NCBI RefSeq assembly: GCF_900182645.1
Contig: NZ_FXTA01000002.1
Coordinates: 868,001-932,000 of the forward strand
Reading direction: 5' to 3'
Source of the DNA: Flavobacterium resistens
Lineage (GTDB): Bacteria; Bacteroidota; Bacteroidia; Flavobacteriales; Flavobacteriaceae
Length of the DNA: 64,000 nt
Below, piece by piece: positions 35,290 through 44,814 of this stretch. The notes below the pieces were generated by a model. It did not search any database. It was not told the DNA's origin and saw only the letters and a list, made by a program, of their open reading frames with translations. The position numbers and the translations under genes are program-made. Every line of letters begins with the position of its first letter. Positions within the stretch are counted from its first letter, which is position 1.

Positions 35290-35718
35290 TTAGCTTTTTA
35301 CTGGATCTGGCAAAACTGTACCTTTAATTGTAAGTACTTTTGTTGGCTGTCCTTCAGCGTTAGAAGTAACAGTTACAGTTTTTGTAAATTGTCCAACTCT
35401 GTCAGTAGCATATTTTACACCAATAATTCCTTTAGCACCTGGTGCGATTGGCTCTTTTGGCGTAGTAGGAACAGTACATCCGCAAGAACCTTGCGTGTTT
35501 GTAATGATCAATGGCTTTGTTCCGTTGTTAACAAAAACGAATTCACGTTTCCCGTCAGCATTGTGAGCAATTGTTCCATAGTCAATAGTTTCTGTTTCAA
35601 AAAGCATTCCTGCTCCTTCTACTTTAGCAACTTTTGCAGTTCCTTTTTTAGCAGATTGCGCGTTAGAAGCCGTAACTCCAGCTACAGCAAGCATAACAAA
35701 TAAAATTATTTTTTTCAT
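35290..35718 (-). CDS. DUF1573 family secreted protein
   Basis: 142 residues. Signal peptide MKKIILFVMLAVAGVTASNAQ, then a single Ig-like DUF1573 domain with the motif FVFVNNGTKPLIITNTQGSCGCTVPTTPKEPIAPGAKG; the CGC pair is characteristic. Family knowledge: abundant small secreted proteins of Bacteroidota, role unclear. It has a very good promoter directly upstream and its own terminator, suggesting a strongly expressed single gene. Confidence 0.9.
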   Translation of the reverse strand: MKKIILFVMLAVAGVTASNAQSAKKGTAKVAKVEGAGMLFETETIDYGTIAHNADGKREFVFVNNGTKPLIITNTQGSCGCTVPTTPKEPIAPGAKGIIGVKYATDRVGQFTKTVTVTSNAEGQPTKVLTIKGTVLPDPVKS

Positions 35719-35746
35719 TTTTATAGTCTTTGTTTAAATGATAGAA

Positions 35747-35775
35747 CAAATCTATGTAAAATTCTTAAATGTCAA
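35747..35775 (-). promoter_or_regulatory. Promoter of the DUF1573 gene
   Basis: On the minus strand TTG (35775-35773), 18-nt spacer, TAGATTTG (35754-35747), then 28 bp to the ATG: full match to the Bacteroidota -33/-7 promoter. Confidence 0.7.
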
Positions 35776-35875
35776 CTTAAAAATCTCTTAAAATATTTTA
35801 ATTTTTGAAGCCTTCGATATGCGGTTAAAAAATTATAAATTCGCTGTCTTAATTTTCATTTAAAAATATATCGAT

Positions 35876-38482
35876 TTGGCAGCTAAAGAAAAAGTGGTGA
35901 AAGAAACACCTTTAATGAAACAGTACAACGAAATCAAGAGAAAATATCCTGATGCATGTCTGCTTTTCAGAGTAGGGGATTTTTATGAAACATTTGGAGA
36001 AGACGCCATTAGAGCTTCTAAAATTCTCGGAATAACATTGACTAAAAGAGGTGCAGGTTCAGATACTGAAACCGCTTTGGCAGGTTTTCCGCACCATTCT
36101 ATTAATACGTATTTGCCAAAATTGGTTAAAGCGGGCCTTCGCGTAGCAATTTGCGATCAGCTTGAAGATCCAAAAATGACAAAAACTATCGTGAAAAGAG
36201 GTGTTACGGAGTTAGTAACTCCGGGAGTTTCTTTAAACGATGAGGTGTTGCAATCTAAATCGAACAACTTTTTAGCATCGGTTTATTTTGCTAATAAAAA
36301 TATAGGAATTTCCTTTTTGGATGTTTCAACAGGAGAATTTTTGACGGCACAAGGAAATGCGGAATATATTGATAAGCTGTTGCAGAACTTTAATCCGAGT
36401 GAAGTTTTAGTTCCGAAGAATAACAAAGGTGATTTTAAAGCTGCTTTTGGAGAAGATTTTCATAGTTTTTACTTAGAAGATTGGATCTATAAAGAAGATT
36501 ATGCTTTAGAAACGCTGACAAAACATTTTCAGACGAATTCTTTAAAAGGATTTGGAATCGAAGAATTAAAAGAAGGAATCATTGCTTCTGGAGCAATTTT
36601 GTATTATTTATCAGAGACACAGCATAATCGTGTTCAGCATATTACGGCAATTCAGCGAATTGCAGAAGATGCATATGTTTGGATGGATCGTTTTACGATT
36701 CGAAATTTAGAATTGTATCACAGCTACAATCCAAATGCCGTTACGCTTTTAGATGTAATAGACCGAACGCTTTCGCCAATGGGAGGGCGATTGTTAAAAC
36801 GTTGGCTGGCTCTTCCTTTAAAAGATAGTAATAAAATAAAAGGACGTCATGATGTGGTTTCGTATTTAAAATCCAATTCGGAGGTTCTACATAACATTCA
36901 ATATCAGATTAAGCAAATTTCAGATTTGGAGCGTTTGATTTCTAAAATTGCTGCAGGAAAAGTTTCGCCTCGTGAAATTGTTTATTTGAAAGAATCACTA
37001 GATGCTATTATTCCAATTAAAACGTTGGCGCTTGAAAGTCCGCAAGAAGCTGTAAAAGTTATTGGAGACAGTCTGCATGCATGTGATTTATTAAGAGAGA
37101 AAATAAAAGTAACCTTAAATCAAGATGCGCCAGTTGCCATTGCAAAAGGAAATGCTATTGCAAGCGGCATTAATGAAGAATTGGATGAACTTCGTGCAAT
37201 ATCAACTTCTGGAAAAGAATATTTGGAAGGAATTGAAAGAAGGGAATCAGAACGTACAGGAATTTCTTCTTTGAAAATATCTTTCAATAATGTTTTTGGA
37301 TATTATATTGAAGTTCGAAATACACATAAAGATAAAGTGCCTGCAGAATGGATTCGTAAGCAAACATTGGTTAACGCAGAGCGCTATATTACAGAAGAAT
37401 TAAAAGAGTACGAAACCAAGATTTTAGGAGCCGAAGAAAGAATTTATAAAATTGAAGCAGATCTTTTTGAACAATTAGTTGCCTGGATTGCGACTTATAT
37501 CAAACCGGTTCAAATGAATGCTAATTTGGTTGCGCAACTAGATTGTTTGTGTTCGTTTACGCAATTGGCAATAGAAAATAAATATGTTTGCCCGGAAATT
37601 GATGACACATTTGAGTTAGAAATCAAAGAAGGAAGACATCCAGTAATTGAAAAACAATTGCCAGTTGGTACGCCGTATATTTCTAATGATGTTTATTTGG
37701 ACAGGGAAACCCAGCAAATCATAATGATTACCGGTCCAAACATGTCAGGTAAGTCGGCTATTTTGAGACAAACAGCTTTAATTGTGTTATTGGCTCAAAT
37801 GGGAAGTTTTGTTCCGGCAGACAGCGTTAGAATGGGAATTGTAGATAAGATTTTTACAAGGGTAGGGGCTTCTGATAATATTTCGATGGGCGAATCTACT
37901 TTTATGGTGGAAATGAATGAGACGGCTTCGATTTTGAATAATATTTCAGATAGAAGTTTGGTTCTGTTGGATGAAATTGGAAGAGGAACCAGTACTTATG
38001 ACGGAATTTCGATTGCTTGGGCTATTGCTGAATTTTTGCACGAACATCCTTCAAAGGCTAAAACATTATTTGCAACGCATTATCATGAATTAAACGAAAT
38101 GACAGAATCGCTTCCGAGAATTCAGAATTTTAATGTGGCCGTCAAAGAATTAAAAGATACTGTTCTTTTTGTTCGTAAACTAGTAAAAGGAGGAAGTGCT
38201 CATAGTTTTGGGATTCATGTTGCAAAAATGGCCGGAATGCCTCAGTTGGTAATTTCAAAAGCGCAAAAGCTTTTAAAGAAATTGGAAAAAAATCATTCCA
38301 GTGAAGCTTTAAACGGAATAAAATCAGCTAATGATGAAATGCAGATGAGTTTCTTTAATTTGGATGATCCTCTATTGGAAGAGATAAAAGAAGAAATTCT
38401 AGGTCTTGATATAAATGCTATAACGCCAGTCGAAGCACTGATGAAGCTGAATGAGATCAAAAGAATGTTAGTTAAAAAATAA
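35876..38482 (+). CDS. mutS: DNA mismatch repair protein MutS
   Basis: Recognises mismatches and starts repair. 868 residues. The mismatch-contacting Phe motif [11 protein letters not shown] is near residue 37, Walker A GPNMSGKS near residue 618, Walker [17 protein letters not shown], and the ATPase C-motif FATHYHEL. The frame begins with TTG at 35876 ([21 protein letters not shown]); the in-frame ATG 13 codons later would remove residues that are conserved in relatives, so TTG is preferred. Single gene followed by two tRNAs on the same strand. Confidence 0.96.
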   Translation: MAAKEKVVKETPLMKQYNEIKRKYPDACLLFRVGDFYETFGEDAIRASKILGITLTKRGAGSDTETALAGFPHHSINTYLPKLVKAGLRVAICDQLEDPKMTKTIVKRGVTELVTPGVSLNDEVLQSKSNNFLASVYFANKNIGISFLDVSTGEFLTAQGNAEYIDKLLQNFNPSEVLVPKNNKGDFKAAFGEDFHSFYLEDWIYKEDYALETLTKHFQTNSLKGFGIEELKEGIIASGAILYYLSETQHNRVQHITAIQRIAEDAYVWMDRFTIRNLELYHSYNPNAVTLLDVIDRTLSPMGGRLLKRWLALPLKDSNKIKGRHDVVSYLKSNSEVLHNIQYQIKQISDLERLISKIAAGKVSPREIVYLKESLDAIIPIKTLALESPQEAVKVIGDSLHACDLLREKIKVTLNQDAPVAIAKGNAIASGINEELDELRAISTSGKEYLEGIERRESERTGISSLKISFNNVFGYYIEVRNTHKDKVPAEWIRKQTLVNAERYITEELKEYETKILGAEERIYKIEADLFEQLVAWIATYIKPVQMNANLVAQLDCLCSFTQLAIENKYVCPEIDDTFELEIKEGRHPVIEKQLPVGTPYISNDVYLDRETQQIIMITGPNMSGKSAILRQTALIVLLAQMGSFVPADSVRMGIVDKIFTRVGASDNISMGESTFMVEMNETASILNNISDRSLVLLDEIGRGTSTYDGISIAWAIAEFLHEHPSKAKTLFATHYHELNEMTESLPRIQNFNVAVKELKDTVLFVRKLVKGGSAHSFGIHVAKMAGMPQLVISKAQKLLKKLEKNHSSEALNGIKSANDEMQMSFFNLDDPLLEEIKEEILGLDINAITPVEALMKLNEIKRMLVKK

Positions 38483-38558
38483 AAATAAAAATTTTCAAGT
38501 TTAAAGTTTAGGTTATCAGAATGTTATAGAATAACTAAAATATTTTTTTAAAAAACGC

Positions 38559-38588
38559 TTGTGTAATTGAATAAATGTCCTAAATTTG
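38559..38588 (+). promoter_or_regulatory. Promoter of the tRNA-Gly/tRNA-Leu unit
   Basis: TTG (38559-38561), 19-nt spacer, TAAATTTG (38581-38588), 57 bp before tRNA-Gly. One of the best promoter matches in the window. Confidence 0.75.
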
Positions 38589-38644
38589 CACTCGCAATAC
38601 GAAACAAATCAAGTGTTGCAAGTTCTTTAAGAAAAATTTGAAAT

Positions 38645-38717
38645 GCGAAAATAGCTCAGTTGGTAGAGCGCGACCTTGCCAAGGTCGAGGTCGCGGGTTC
38701 GAGCCCCGTTTTTCGCT
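38645..38717 (+). tRNA. tRNA-Gly (anticodon GCC)
   Basis: 73 nt. Acceptor arms GCGAAAA (38645-38651) and TTTTCGC (38710-38716); anticodon stem CGACC / GGTCG around loop TTGCCAA, anticodon GCC; T arm with GGTTCGAGCC. The 3' CCA is not encoded. Read together with the tRNA-Leu 15 nt downstream. Confidence 0.97.
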
Positions 38718-38731
38718 CAAAACCATATAAT

Positions 38732-38817
38732 GCTCGGATGGTGAAATTGGTAGACACGCTGGACTTAAAATCCAGTGAACAGCAATGTTCGTGCGGGTTC
38801 AAGTCCCGCTCTGAGTA
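38732..38817 (+). tRNA. tRNA-Leu (anticodon UAA)
   Basis: 86 nt class II tRNA with long variable arm. Acceptor GCTCGGA pairs with TCTGAGT; anticodon stem CTGGA / TCCAG with loop CTTAAAA, anticodon TAA; variable arm GAACAGCAATGTTC; T arm GGTTCAAGTCC. No encoded CCA. Confidence 0.97.
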
Positions 38818-38820
38818 CTG

Positions 38821-38851
38821 AAGCCTCTTCTTTTGAAGAGGCTTTTTTTAT
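38821..38851 (+). terminator. Terminator of the tRNA unit
   Basis: Perfect 10-bp stem AAGCCTCTTC / GAAGAGGCTT with TTTT loop and a T tract. Confidence 0.92.
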
Positions 38852-38954
38852 TATGCAAAACTTCGTTTAAAAGAAATTGGCAAAGTAAATCTCTTTTAAA
38901 GCTCTGAGAATCTAAGAATTCCAAAATCAACAATCTAAAATCTAATATTTATAA

Positions 38955-39329
38955 ATGGGTGCTTTTGTAATCAGCAGGCGATTTAATGATGAATATAAAT
39001 TCACGTTTACCTCAAGGAAGGGAAAAGTGATTTTTACGAGTTTAAGTTATGAATTAAGATTTGAGTGTGAGGAGGATATTGAGAAATTTAAATCGTCTAT
39101 TGATCTTGCTAGGTTTTTGAAATTTAAAGGATCAGGAGGGAAGTATTTCTTTAAATTGATGCTTGGGGAAGTTCATTTTGCTACAAGTCGTAAATATAGT
39201 ACTGAGTTGCTTTTGCAGAAAGGTATTAGGGAGATTGTGACTTATGCTTCAAAATCGGAAATTTTGGATTTTTCGTCAAATGAATCGATTTTTGAAGATG
39301 AGGTTGTTGAGGAAGAGGAAATGGATTAG
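38955..39329 (+). CDS. DUF1508 (YegP-like) protein
   Basis: 124 residues. The N-terminus MGAFVISRRFNDEYKFTFTSRKGKVIFTS is a clear DUF1508-type strand pair, and a second related segment follows (KYFFKLMLGEVHFATSRKYST). The C-terminus is a strongly acidic tail (EDEVVEEEEMD). No signal peptide. Family knowledge: small conserved proteins of unknown function. It lies after the tRNA terminator and before a symmetric terminator. Confidence 0.75.
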   Translation: MGAFVISRRFNDEYKFTFTSRKGKVIFTSLSYELRFECEEDIEKFKSSIDLARFLKFKGSGGKYFFKLMLGEVHFATSRKYSTELLLQKGIREIVTYASKSEILDFSSNESIFEDEVVEEEEMD

Positions 39330-39340
39330 TGTAAAATAAA

Positions 39341-39374
39341 AAAAAAAGTGTTTGCGATCGCAAACACTTTTTTT
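39341..39374. terminator. Symmetric terminator of the DUF1508 gene
   Basis: Perfect palindrome GTGTTTGCGATCGCAAACAC with A tract ahead and T tract behind. Confidence 0.85.
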
Positions 39375-39410
39375 GTGCTTTATGCAGAAGCTTAAATTTC
39401 TGCATAAAAA

Positions 39411-39431
39411 AAAACCATCGCTATGATGGTT
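39411..39431 (-). terminator. Terminator of the Ala-rich lipoprotein gene
   Basis: AACCATC / GATGGTT stem, T tract on the minus strand. A further small hairpin TATGCAGAA / TTCTGCATA (39381-39406) lies beyond it. Confidence 0.75.
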
Positions 39432-39458
39432 TTAAAATTTTTAGAACTTAGGTTCTAA

Positions 39459-39671
39459 TTATTTTTTTACTTCTTCTACTTTAGCAGCAGCAGAATCAAC
39501 TTTAGCAGCAGCAGAATCAACAGTTGCAGCAGCAGAATCAACTACAGTAGCAGCAGAATCAACAGCAACAGCAGTAGAATCTACAGTTTCAGTAGCTGCA
39601 GCGTCAGCTTTTTTACAAGATACAACAGTTAATACAGCAACAACAGCTAAACTTAAAAATACTTTTTTCAT
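39459..39671 (-). CDS. Small Ala-rich heptad-repeat lipoprotein
   Basis: 70 residues. Lipoprotein signal MKKVFLSLAVVAVLTVVSC with the lipobox Cys at residue 19, then about five tandem 7-residue repeats of the type xxVDSAA (AVDSAAT, VVDSAAA, TVDSAAA, KVDSAAA) and a charged end KVEEVKK. The pattern predicts an amphipathic helix or coiled coil reminiscent of Lpp-like small lipoproteins, but no homology is claimed. The gene has its own -7 box and terminator, and the repeats are also visible at the DNA level as 21-bp units. Function unknown. Confidence 0.8.
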   Translation of the reverse strand: MKKVFLSLAVVAVLTVVSCKKADAAATETVDSTAVAVDSAATVVDSAAATVDSAAAKVDSAAAKVEEVKK

Positions 39672-40011
39672 CTTACTTTATTATAAAAGGTTAATTATTA
39701 ATTCGTGGCAAAGATATAAATTTTTTAATATGTAAAATATTTTTTCACTTTTTTTTTAAAATATTTTCATCGCTCACGATTATTCTAGTTATCAAAAAAC
39801 ATGCCAAAATAGTAAAAAAATATTATATTATTGTATTTTTCGAAGAAATTATTTTTTGTTGCTGATTCGGCAATAAAAATAACGTTTGAGTTTGTATTAC
39901 TAGTGGTTTGTTTTGTTTTTTGGGAAAAAGCATTTAATGTGTTGGGCTTAAAATAGGCTCTTTTAAAGCCTTTTTAAGATAATAACGTTGCTGAATAGGT
40001 TTTGAGGTCTT
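39672..40011. other. Gene-free AT-rich stretch
   Basis: 340 bp between the divergently placed small lipoprotein and the end of waaA. It holds CAAAGATA at 39709-39716, the complement of TATCTTTG, a -7 element for the lipoprotein gene. No -33 TTG, no ORF and no strong hairpin are seen in the rest. Confidence 0.5.
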
Positions 40012-41253
40012 TTAGGTCGTTTCTGAAACTATTTTCATAATGCAATCAGTTGCGCCTTTATTGTCTTGAATGTAGGTTTTGCAAATTTTGCTTTTTTCTT
40101 CTAAATAGCTTTCGTCTGTAAGTAATCGATCAAAATGATTTTTTAATTGGTTGCCATCAGCAATAGAAATACAACCTCCAAGTTTTACCAATAAAACGGC
40201 TTCCGCGAAATTCGAATAATTTGGTCCAATTAAAATTGGAATTCCAAATGTAGCGGGTTCTAAGACATTATGTATTCCGGGATTTCCAAAACCGCCGCCA
40301 ACATAAGCAATTGTTCCGTAGCTGTAAATTTTAGTCAGCAGTCCAATAGTATCTACAATAAAAACATTGTAATCTGATAAGTTACCAGCTTGGTCTTTTT
40401 CGGAAAATAATACAGTTGATTTTGTGATTTGAGATTTTAAGCTTGAAATCTGATCTTCTTTGATATTGTGAGGTGCAATAATGAATTTTACGTTTTCTGA
40501 AGCCTGATTGATATATTCAGCTAATAATGTTTCATCTTTTGGCCACGAACTTCCTATAACTATAATTGGTTGGTTATTTTTGAATTTTTCAATATAATCA
40601 ACCGTATTGTCTCTTTCTAAGATGGCAGCAACACGATCAAAACGGGTGTCGCCTGATACGATTACATTTTGAAATCCAATAGCTTTGATTTTTTCTTTTG
40701 ATTTTTCATTCTGAACAAAAAAATAGGTGAATGCTTTTAGCGCTTTTCGATAAAAACCTCCGTACCATTTAAAAAACATTTGATTATCTCTGAAAATACC
40801 AGAAATCAAATAGGTTGGGATTTTGTTTGTTTCTAATTCTTTTAAATAGTTAAGCCAAAACTCATATTTAATAAAAAACGCAAGTTCGGGATGTGCTAAT
40901 TTTATGAATTTTTTTGCATTGCTTTTTGTATCTAATGGAAGGTAAATAGTGATGTCTGCTACTGTGTTATTTTTACGCACTTCGTATCCAGATGGTGAAA
41001 AAAAGGTTACAATAATTTTATGTGATGGATGTTTTTCTTTGATTTTTTCGATAACAGGCAGGCCTTGTTCATATTCGCCTAAAGAGGCGGAATGAAACCA
41101 AATTGTTTTGTCCTCAGGTTTGATTTTTTCTTTTAAAATGGAGAAAACATCTTTTCGGCCTTCTGTAAAAAGCTTAATTTTCGGACTAAAAAGTGCCACG
41201 ATTTTCAGAAAAAACCCCGCAATAGAAACAACTAAATTATATAAAAAAAGCAT
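40012..41253 (-). CDS. waaA: 3-deoxy-D-manno-octulosonic acid (Kdo) transferase
   Basis: Transfers Kdo from CMP-Kdo to lipid A at the inner membrane. 413 residues: N-terminal membrane segment (LYNLVVSIAGFFLKIVALFS), the WFHSASLGEYEQGLPVIEKIK motif with the catalytic Glu, the middle region YLISGIFRDNQMFFKWYGGFYRKAL, and the C-terminal YVGGGFGNPGIHNVLEPATFGIPI nucleotide-sugar motif. Also called kdtA. Single gene, divergent from the DegT aminotransferase gene. Confidence 0.94.
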   Translation of the reverse strand: MLFLYNLVVSIAGFFLKIVALFSPKIKLFTEGRKDVFSILKEKIKPEDKTIWFHSASLGEYEQGLPVIEKIKEKHPSHKIIVTFFSPSGYEVRKNNTVADITIYLPLDTKSNAKKFIKLAHPELAFFIKYEFWLNYLKELETNKIPTYLISGIFRDNQMFFKWYGGFYRKALKAFTYFFVQNEKSKEKIKAIGFQNVIVSGDTRFDRVAAILERDNTVDYIEKFKNNQPIIVIGSSWPKDETLLAEYINQASENVKFIIAPHNIKEDQISSLKSQITKSTVLFSEKDQAGNLSDYNVFIVDTIGLLTKIYSYGTIAYVGGGFGNPGIHNVLEPATFGIPILIGPNYSNFAEAVLLVKLGGCISIADGNQLKNHFDRLLTDESYLEEKSKICKTYIQDNKGATDCIMKIVSETT

Positions 41254-41298
41254 CTGTTTATTTTTGTGGCTAAATTACATTTCTTTCGATTATTTTCA

Positions 41299-41329
41299 TT
41301 GGTTTGCAGGTATTAAATAACTATTTTTG
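41299..41329 (+). promoter_or_regulatory. Promoter of the DegT-galE unit
   Basis: TTG (41299-41301), 20-nt spacer, TATTTTTG (41322-41329), 58 bp before the ATG at 41388. Confidence 0.6.
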
Positions 41330-41387
41330 TTGCTCCTTTTAAAGATTATGTTTAAAAATCAGGTCTTTATTTTAAATGTTATTCAAA

Positions 41388-42518
41388 ATGAAAAAAATAC
41401 AAATGGTTGACTTAAAGAGTCAATATGAAAAAATAAAATCTACGGTTGACGCTTCAATTCAGGAAGTTTTAGATACTAATACTTATATAAACGGACCTTT
41501 GGTTCATCAGTTTCAAAAGAATCTTGAAGATTATTTAGGTGCAAAACATGTTATTCCGTGCGCAAACGGAACTGATGCTTTGCAAATAGCGATGATGGGG
41601 TTAGGTTTAAAACCTGGTGATGAGGTTATCACTGCCGATTTTACTTTTGCCGCAACTGTTGAGGTTATTGCTTTGTTGCAGTTAACTCCAGTTTTGGTTG
41701 ATGTTGATATGGTAAATATGAACATTGATATTGATGCAATCAAAAAAGCGATTACACCAAAAACAAAAGCAATTGTTCCAGTACATTTATTTGGACGCGC
41801 AGCAAATATGGATGCAATTATGGAAATAGCTGCTGAACATAATTTATATGTAATTGAAGATAATGCACAAGCAATAGGAGCTGATTATATTTCTAAATCG
41901 GGTGCAAAAACTAAAGTTGGAGTTATCGGGCATGTGGCTGCAACTTCATTCTTTCCTTCTAAAAACTTAGGGTGTTATGGAGACGGAGGAGCAATTTTTA
42001 CAAATGATGATGAATTGGCACACATTATCCGAGGAATTGTAAATCACGGAATGTATGAGCGTTATCATCATGATGTTGTGGGAGTGAATTCACGTTTAGA
42101 CAGTATTCAGGCTGGAGTTTTGAATGCAAAATTGCCTTTGCTTGATGAATATAATAAAGCACGTCGTTTAGCAGCAACAAAATATAATGCTGCTTTTGCA
42201 GGAAACAAACATATTATTACGCCAGATTTTGACGCAAACGAAAATGATCACGTTTTTCATCAATATGTTTTAAGGATTATCGATGCAGATCGTAATGCTT
42301 TAATGCAGTATTTATTGGATAAGGGAATTCCTTGTGCAATTTATTATCCAATTCCGCTTCATTCTCAAAAAGCATATTTAGATCCTCGTTATAAAGAAGA
42401 ACAATTTCCGGTAACAAATCAATTAGTAAAAGAGGTAATTGCTTTGCCAATGCATACAGAGCTTGATGATGAGCAGATTAAATTTATTACTGACAGCGTA
42501 ATTGAATTCTTGAAATAA
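41388..42518 (+). CDS. DegT/DnrJ/EryC1/StrS family aminotransferase
   Basis: 376 residues from the ATG at 41388 (an earlier ATG adds MLFK). PLP-dependent sugar aminotransferase: HVIPCANGTDALQIAMMGLGLKPGDEVITADFTFAATVE, EDNAQAIGADY (Asp contacting the pyridine), and SFFPSKNLGCYGDGGA with the Schiff-base Lys. Family knowledge: transfers an amino group from Glu to a keto-sugar nucleotide, as for surface polysaccharide. It precedes galE by 45 bp, so an activated sugar pathway is likely; the substrate is not identifiable. Confidence 0.92.
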   Translation: MKKIQMVDLKSQYEKIKSTVDASIQEVLDTNTYINGPLVHQFQKNLEDYLGAKHVIPCANGTDALQIAMMGLGLKPGDEVITADFTFAATVEVIALLQLTPVLVDVDMVNMNIDIDAIKKAITPKTKAIVPVHLFGRAANMDAIMEIAAEHNLYVIEDNAQAIGADYISKSGAKTKVGVIGHVAATSFFPSKNLGCYGDGGAIFTNDDELAHIIRGIVNHGMYERYHHDVVGVNSRLDSIQAGVLNAKLPLLDEYNKARRLAATKYNAAFAGNKHIITPDFDANENDHVFHQYVLRIIDADRNALMQYLLDKGIPCAIYYPIPLHSQKAYLDPRYKEEQFPVTNQLVKEVIALPMHTELDDEQIKFITDSVIEFLK

Positions 42519-42563
42519 GAAATCAAAATTATAAGCCAAAAAACAACAAAAAACAACCAAATA

Positions 42564-43580
42564 ATGAAAGTATTAGTAACAGGAGGTTTAGGATTTATAG
42601 GTTCTCACACCGTAGTCGAATTGCAAAATGAAGGCTTCGAAGTGGTGATAATTGATAATCTTTCAAATTCTTCAGAAGATGTTTTAAAAGGAATTGCAGC
42701 CATAACAGGCAAAACACCTTTATTCGAAAAATTAGATTTAAGAGAAAAAGCGTCTGTTCGGGATTTTTTTAAAAAACATAATGATGTTACAGGAGTGATT
42801 CATTTTGCAGCTTCAAAAGCAGTAGGGGAAAGCGTTGAACAGCCATTATTGTACTATGAAAACAATATTAGCAGTTTGATTTATCTTTTACAGGAATTGC
42901 AGCAAAAACCTGAGGCAAGTTTTATTTTCAGTTCTTCTTGTACGGTTTACGGTCAAGCCGAAAAAATGCCAATTACAGAAGATGCTCCAGTGCAAACTGC
43001 AATGTCGCCTTATGGAAATACTAAGCAAATTGGAGAAGAAATTATTACTGATACCGCTAAAGTAACAAATATCAGTGCTATTTTATTGCGTTATTTTAAT
43101 CCGGTTGGAGCACACGAATCAGTAGAAATTGGAGAATTGCCATTAGGAGTTCCTCAAAATCTAGTTCCGTTTATTACGCAAACGGGAGTGGGACTTCGTC
43201 AGGAATTATCTGTTTTTGGAGATGATTATCCAACGCCAGACGGAACTGCAGTTCGTGATTATATTCACGTTGTAGATTTGGCAAAAGCACACGTAATTGC
43301 TTTACAGCGTTTATTGAACAAAAAGAATTTAGCAAAAGTTGAAACTTTTAATTTAGGAACAGGAAAAGGAAGTTCTGTACTTGAAGTAATTCATAGTTTT
43401 GAAAAGGTGAGTGACAAAAAATTGCCATACGTAATTAAGCCACGTCGTGAAGGTGATATTACTGAGGCTTATGCAAACACTGATAAGGCAAATAATGTCT
43501 TAGGATGGAAAGCTGAACTAAGTTTAGACGAAGCAATGGCGAGTGCATGGAAATGGGAACAAAAAGTGAGGAATAAATAA
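42564..43580 (+). CDS. galE: UDP-glucose 4-epimerase
   Basis: 338 residues of an extended short-chain dehydrogenase. NAD-binding GGLGFIGSHT at the N-terminus, catalytic SSSCTVYG Ser/Thr region, YGNTKQIGE carrying the Tyr-x-x-x-Lys pair, and the GalE-typical RYFNPVGAHESVEIGE and DGTAVRDYIHVVDLA. Interconverts UDP-glucose and UDP-galactose (or the N-acetyl forms). Follows the DegT gene and is ended by its own terminator. Confidence 0.95.
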   Translation: MKVLVTGGLGFIGSHTVVELQNEGFEVVIIDNLSNSSEDVLKGIAAITGKTPLFEKLDLREKASVRDFFKKHNDVTGVIHFAASKAVGESVEQPLLYYENNISSLIYLLQELQQKPEASFIFSSSCTVYGQAEKMPITEDAPVQTAMSPYGNTKQIGEEIITDTAKVTNISAILLRYFNPVGAHESVEIGELPLGVPQNLVPFITQTGVGLRQELSVFGDDYPTPDGTAVRDYIHVVDLAKAHVIALQRLLNKKNLAKVETFNLGTGKGSSVLEVIHSFEKVSDKKLPYVIKPRREGDITEAYANTDKANNVLGWKAELSLDEAMASAWKWEQKVRNK

Positions 43581-43610
43581 TTCTTCACATTAAAATTATA
43601 AAATTTTAAG

Positions 43611-43647
43611 ATCCCAAATTATAGCAATATAGTTTGGGATTTTTTTA
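43611..43647 (+). terminator. Terminator of galE
   Basis: ATCCCAAA / TTTGGGAT stem around an AT-rich loop, with a T run of seven. Confidence 0.85.
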
Positions 43648-43656
43648 GATGATATT

Positions 43657-44565
43657 ATGAAGAAACAAAGTTTAGATTATAAATTGATTTTTGCTCTGGC
43701 AGCTGTTGGAATTATCTGGGGTACAACATTTTTAGGAATCAGGGTTGCGGTTGAAACGATCCCGCCTTGGTTTGTTACTTCAATTCGTCAAGGATTGGCG
43801 GGATTAATTATGATGACGATTTTGCTGTTCAAAAAAGAATTAAAATGGATTGGTTGGGGAAATTTCAAACAGCAACTTATTCCTTCGGTTTTGATGATTG
43901 TAATTGCAAATGGTTTTACCACAATTGCAGAAAAGACATTGCCAAGCGGATTGGCTTCTGTAATAAGTGCTTTATCTCCAATATTGATATTTCTTGGAAG
44001 CATTTTAGTTGGCTTGCAAAAAATGAGTTTTAAAGGTTTTGTTGGAGTATTAATTGGATTTTCGGGAGTTGTTTTTATATTCAAAGACGGGCTTGGATCA
44101 TTTTTAGATGCTGATTACCGAACCGGAATGATGTTCATGGGGTTTGCAATTTTGGCTTGGGCTATTGGAACAATTTATACCAAAACACACGCCAATAAAT
44201 CGAACAATATCGTGCTTAATTTATTTTATCAATTTACAACGGCGTCTTGTATTCAGTTGGTTTTGGCTTCCATTTTTTCACCAAATCCAGATTTCAGTTC
44301 GTGGACTTCCAGAAGTATTTTGGCGGCTTTGTATTTGTCAATTTTTGGATCAGTAATTGCTTTTTTTAGTTATAGTTATGCTTTAAAACATGTTACAGCG
44401 GTTCAGGTTTCTATTTTAGCTTATATAAATACGATAATTGCTGTTTTTTTAGGTTGGTTGCTTTTAGATGAAGTAATTACAATTGATTTTATTATTGCTA
44501 CAGCATTGATTATACTTGGAGTTTTTATCGTAAATTATAAGAAGAAGGAAAAGAAAGTTGTATAA
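43657..44565 (+). CDS. EamA/DMT-family transporter
   Basis: 302 residues with about ten hydrophobic segments in two EamA repeats of five (first ending near GVVFIFKDG, second ending LIILGVFIVNYKKKEK). Starts IFALAAVGIIWGTTFLGIRVAVETIPPW, typical of drug/metabolite exporters. Substrate cannot be read. A small toxin-antitoxin-like pair follows on the same strand with its own -7 box. Confidence 0.9.
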   Translation: MKKQSLDYKLIFALAAVGIIWGTTFLGIRVAVETIPPWFVTSIRQGLAGLIMMTILLFKKELKWIGWGNFKQQLIPSVLMIVIANGFTTIAEKTLPSGLASVISALSPILIFLGSILVGLQKMSFKGFVGVLIGFSGVVFIFKDGLGSFLDADYRTGMMFMGFAILAWAIGTIYTKTHANKSNNIVLNLFYQFTTASCIQLVLASIFSPNPDFSSWTSRSILAALYLSIFGSVIAFFSYSYALKHVTAVQVSILAYINTIIAVFLGWLLLDEVITIDFIIATALIILGVFIVNYKKKEKKVV

Positions 44566-44585
44566 ATTTGATTCATTTTATTTCG

Positions 44586-44593
44586 TAAATTTG
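44586..44593 (+). promoter_or_regulatory. Candidate -7 element for the toxin-antitoxin pair
   Basis: TAAATTTG, perfect TAnnTTTG, 20 bp before the ATG. TTG occurs at 15 or 25 nt spacing, neither ideal. Confidence 0.45.
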
Positions 44594-44613
44594 TAAGAAT
44601 TAAAAATGTAGGA

Positions 44614-44814
44614 ATGATGGATTCGGATAAAGAAAATAAAAAGAAAGATAAGGTTGAAGAACCAAGAGTGGAATACGAAACGCAAAAACCGAAATTCAAA
44701 GGAATAGATGTAGAAACGTTTGATTTTGATGCCGAGTTTTCAAAAGGATTGACACTTGAGGAATTTAAAGCTGAAATGTCTAAGAGAATAAAAGCTTATC
44801 CTTGGAAAAAATAA
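44614..44814 (+). CDS. Small acidic/basic protein, candidate antitoxin
   Basis: 66 residues, highly charged at the N-terminus (DKENKKKDKVEEPRVEYETQ), with a helical C-terminus (GLTLEEFKAEMSKRIKAYPWKK). No DNA-binding domain is recognised. It overlaps the next gene by 13 bp in a different frame, the layout of a type II antitoxin followed by its toxin. Identification as antitoxin rests on this position and size, not on sequence homology. Confidence 0.55.
   Translation: MMDSDKENKKKDKVEEPRVEYETQKPKFKGIDVETFDFDAEFSKGLTLEEFKAEMSKRIKAYPWKK

Noticed and set aside
38645..38817. Attachment site of a mobile island at the tRNA genes
   Set aside because: No integrase and no duplicated tRNA 3' end were seen near; the flanking genes look like ordinary core genes.
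39470..39600. CRISPR-like repeat array
   Set aside because: The 21-bp repeats encode protein heptads in an intact lipoprotein frame with no spacers and no cas genes.
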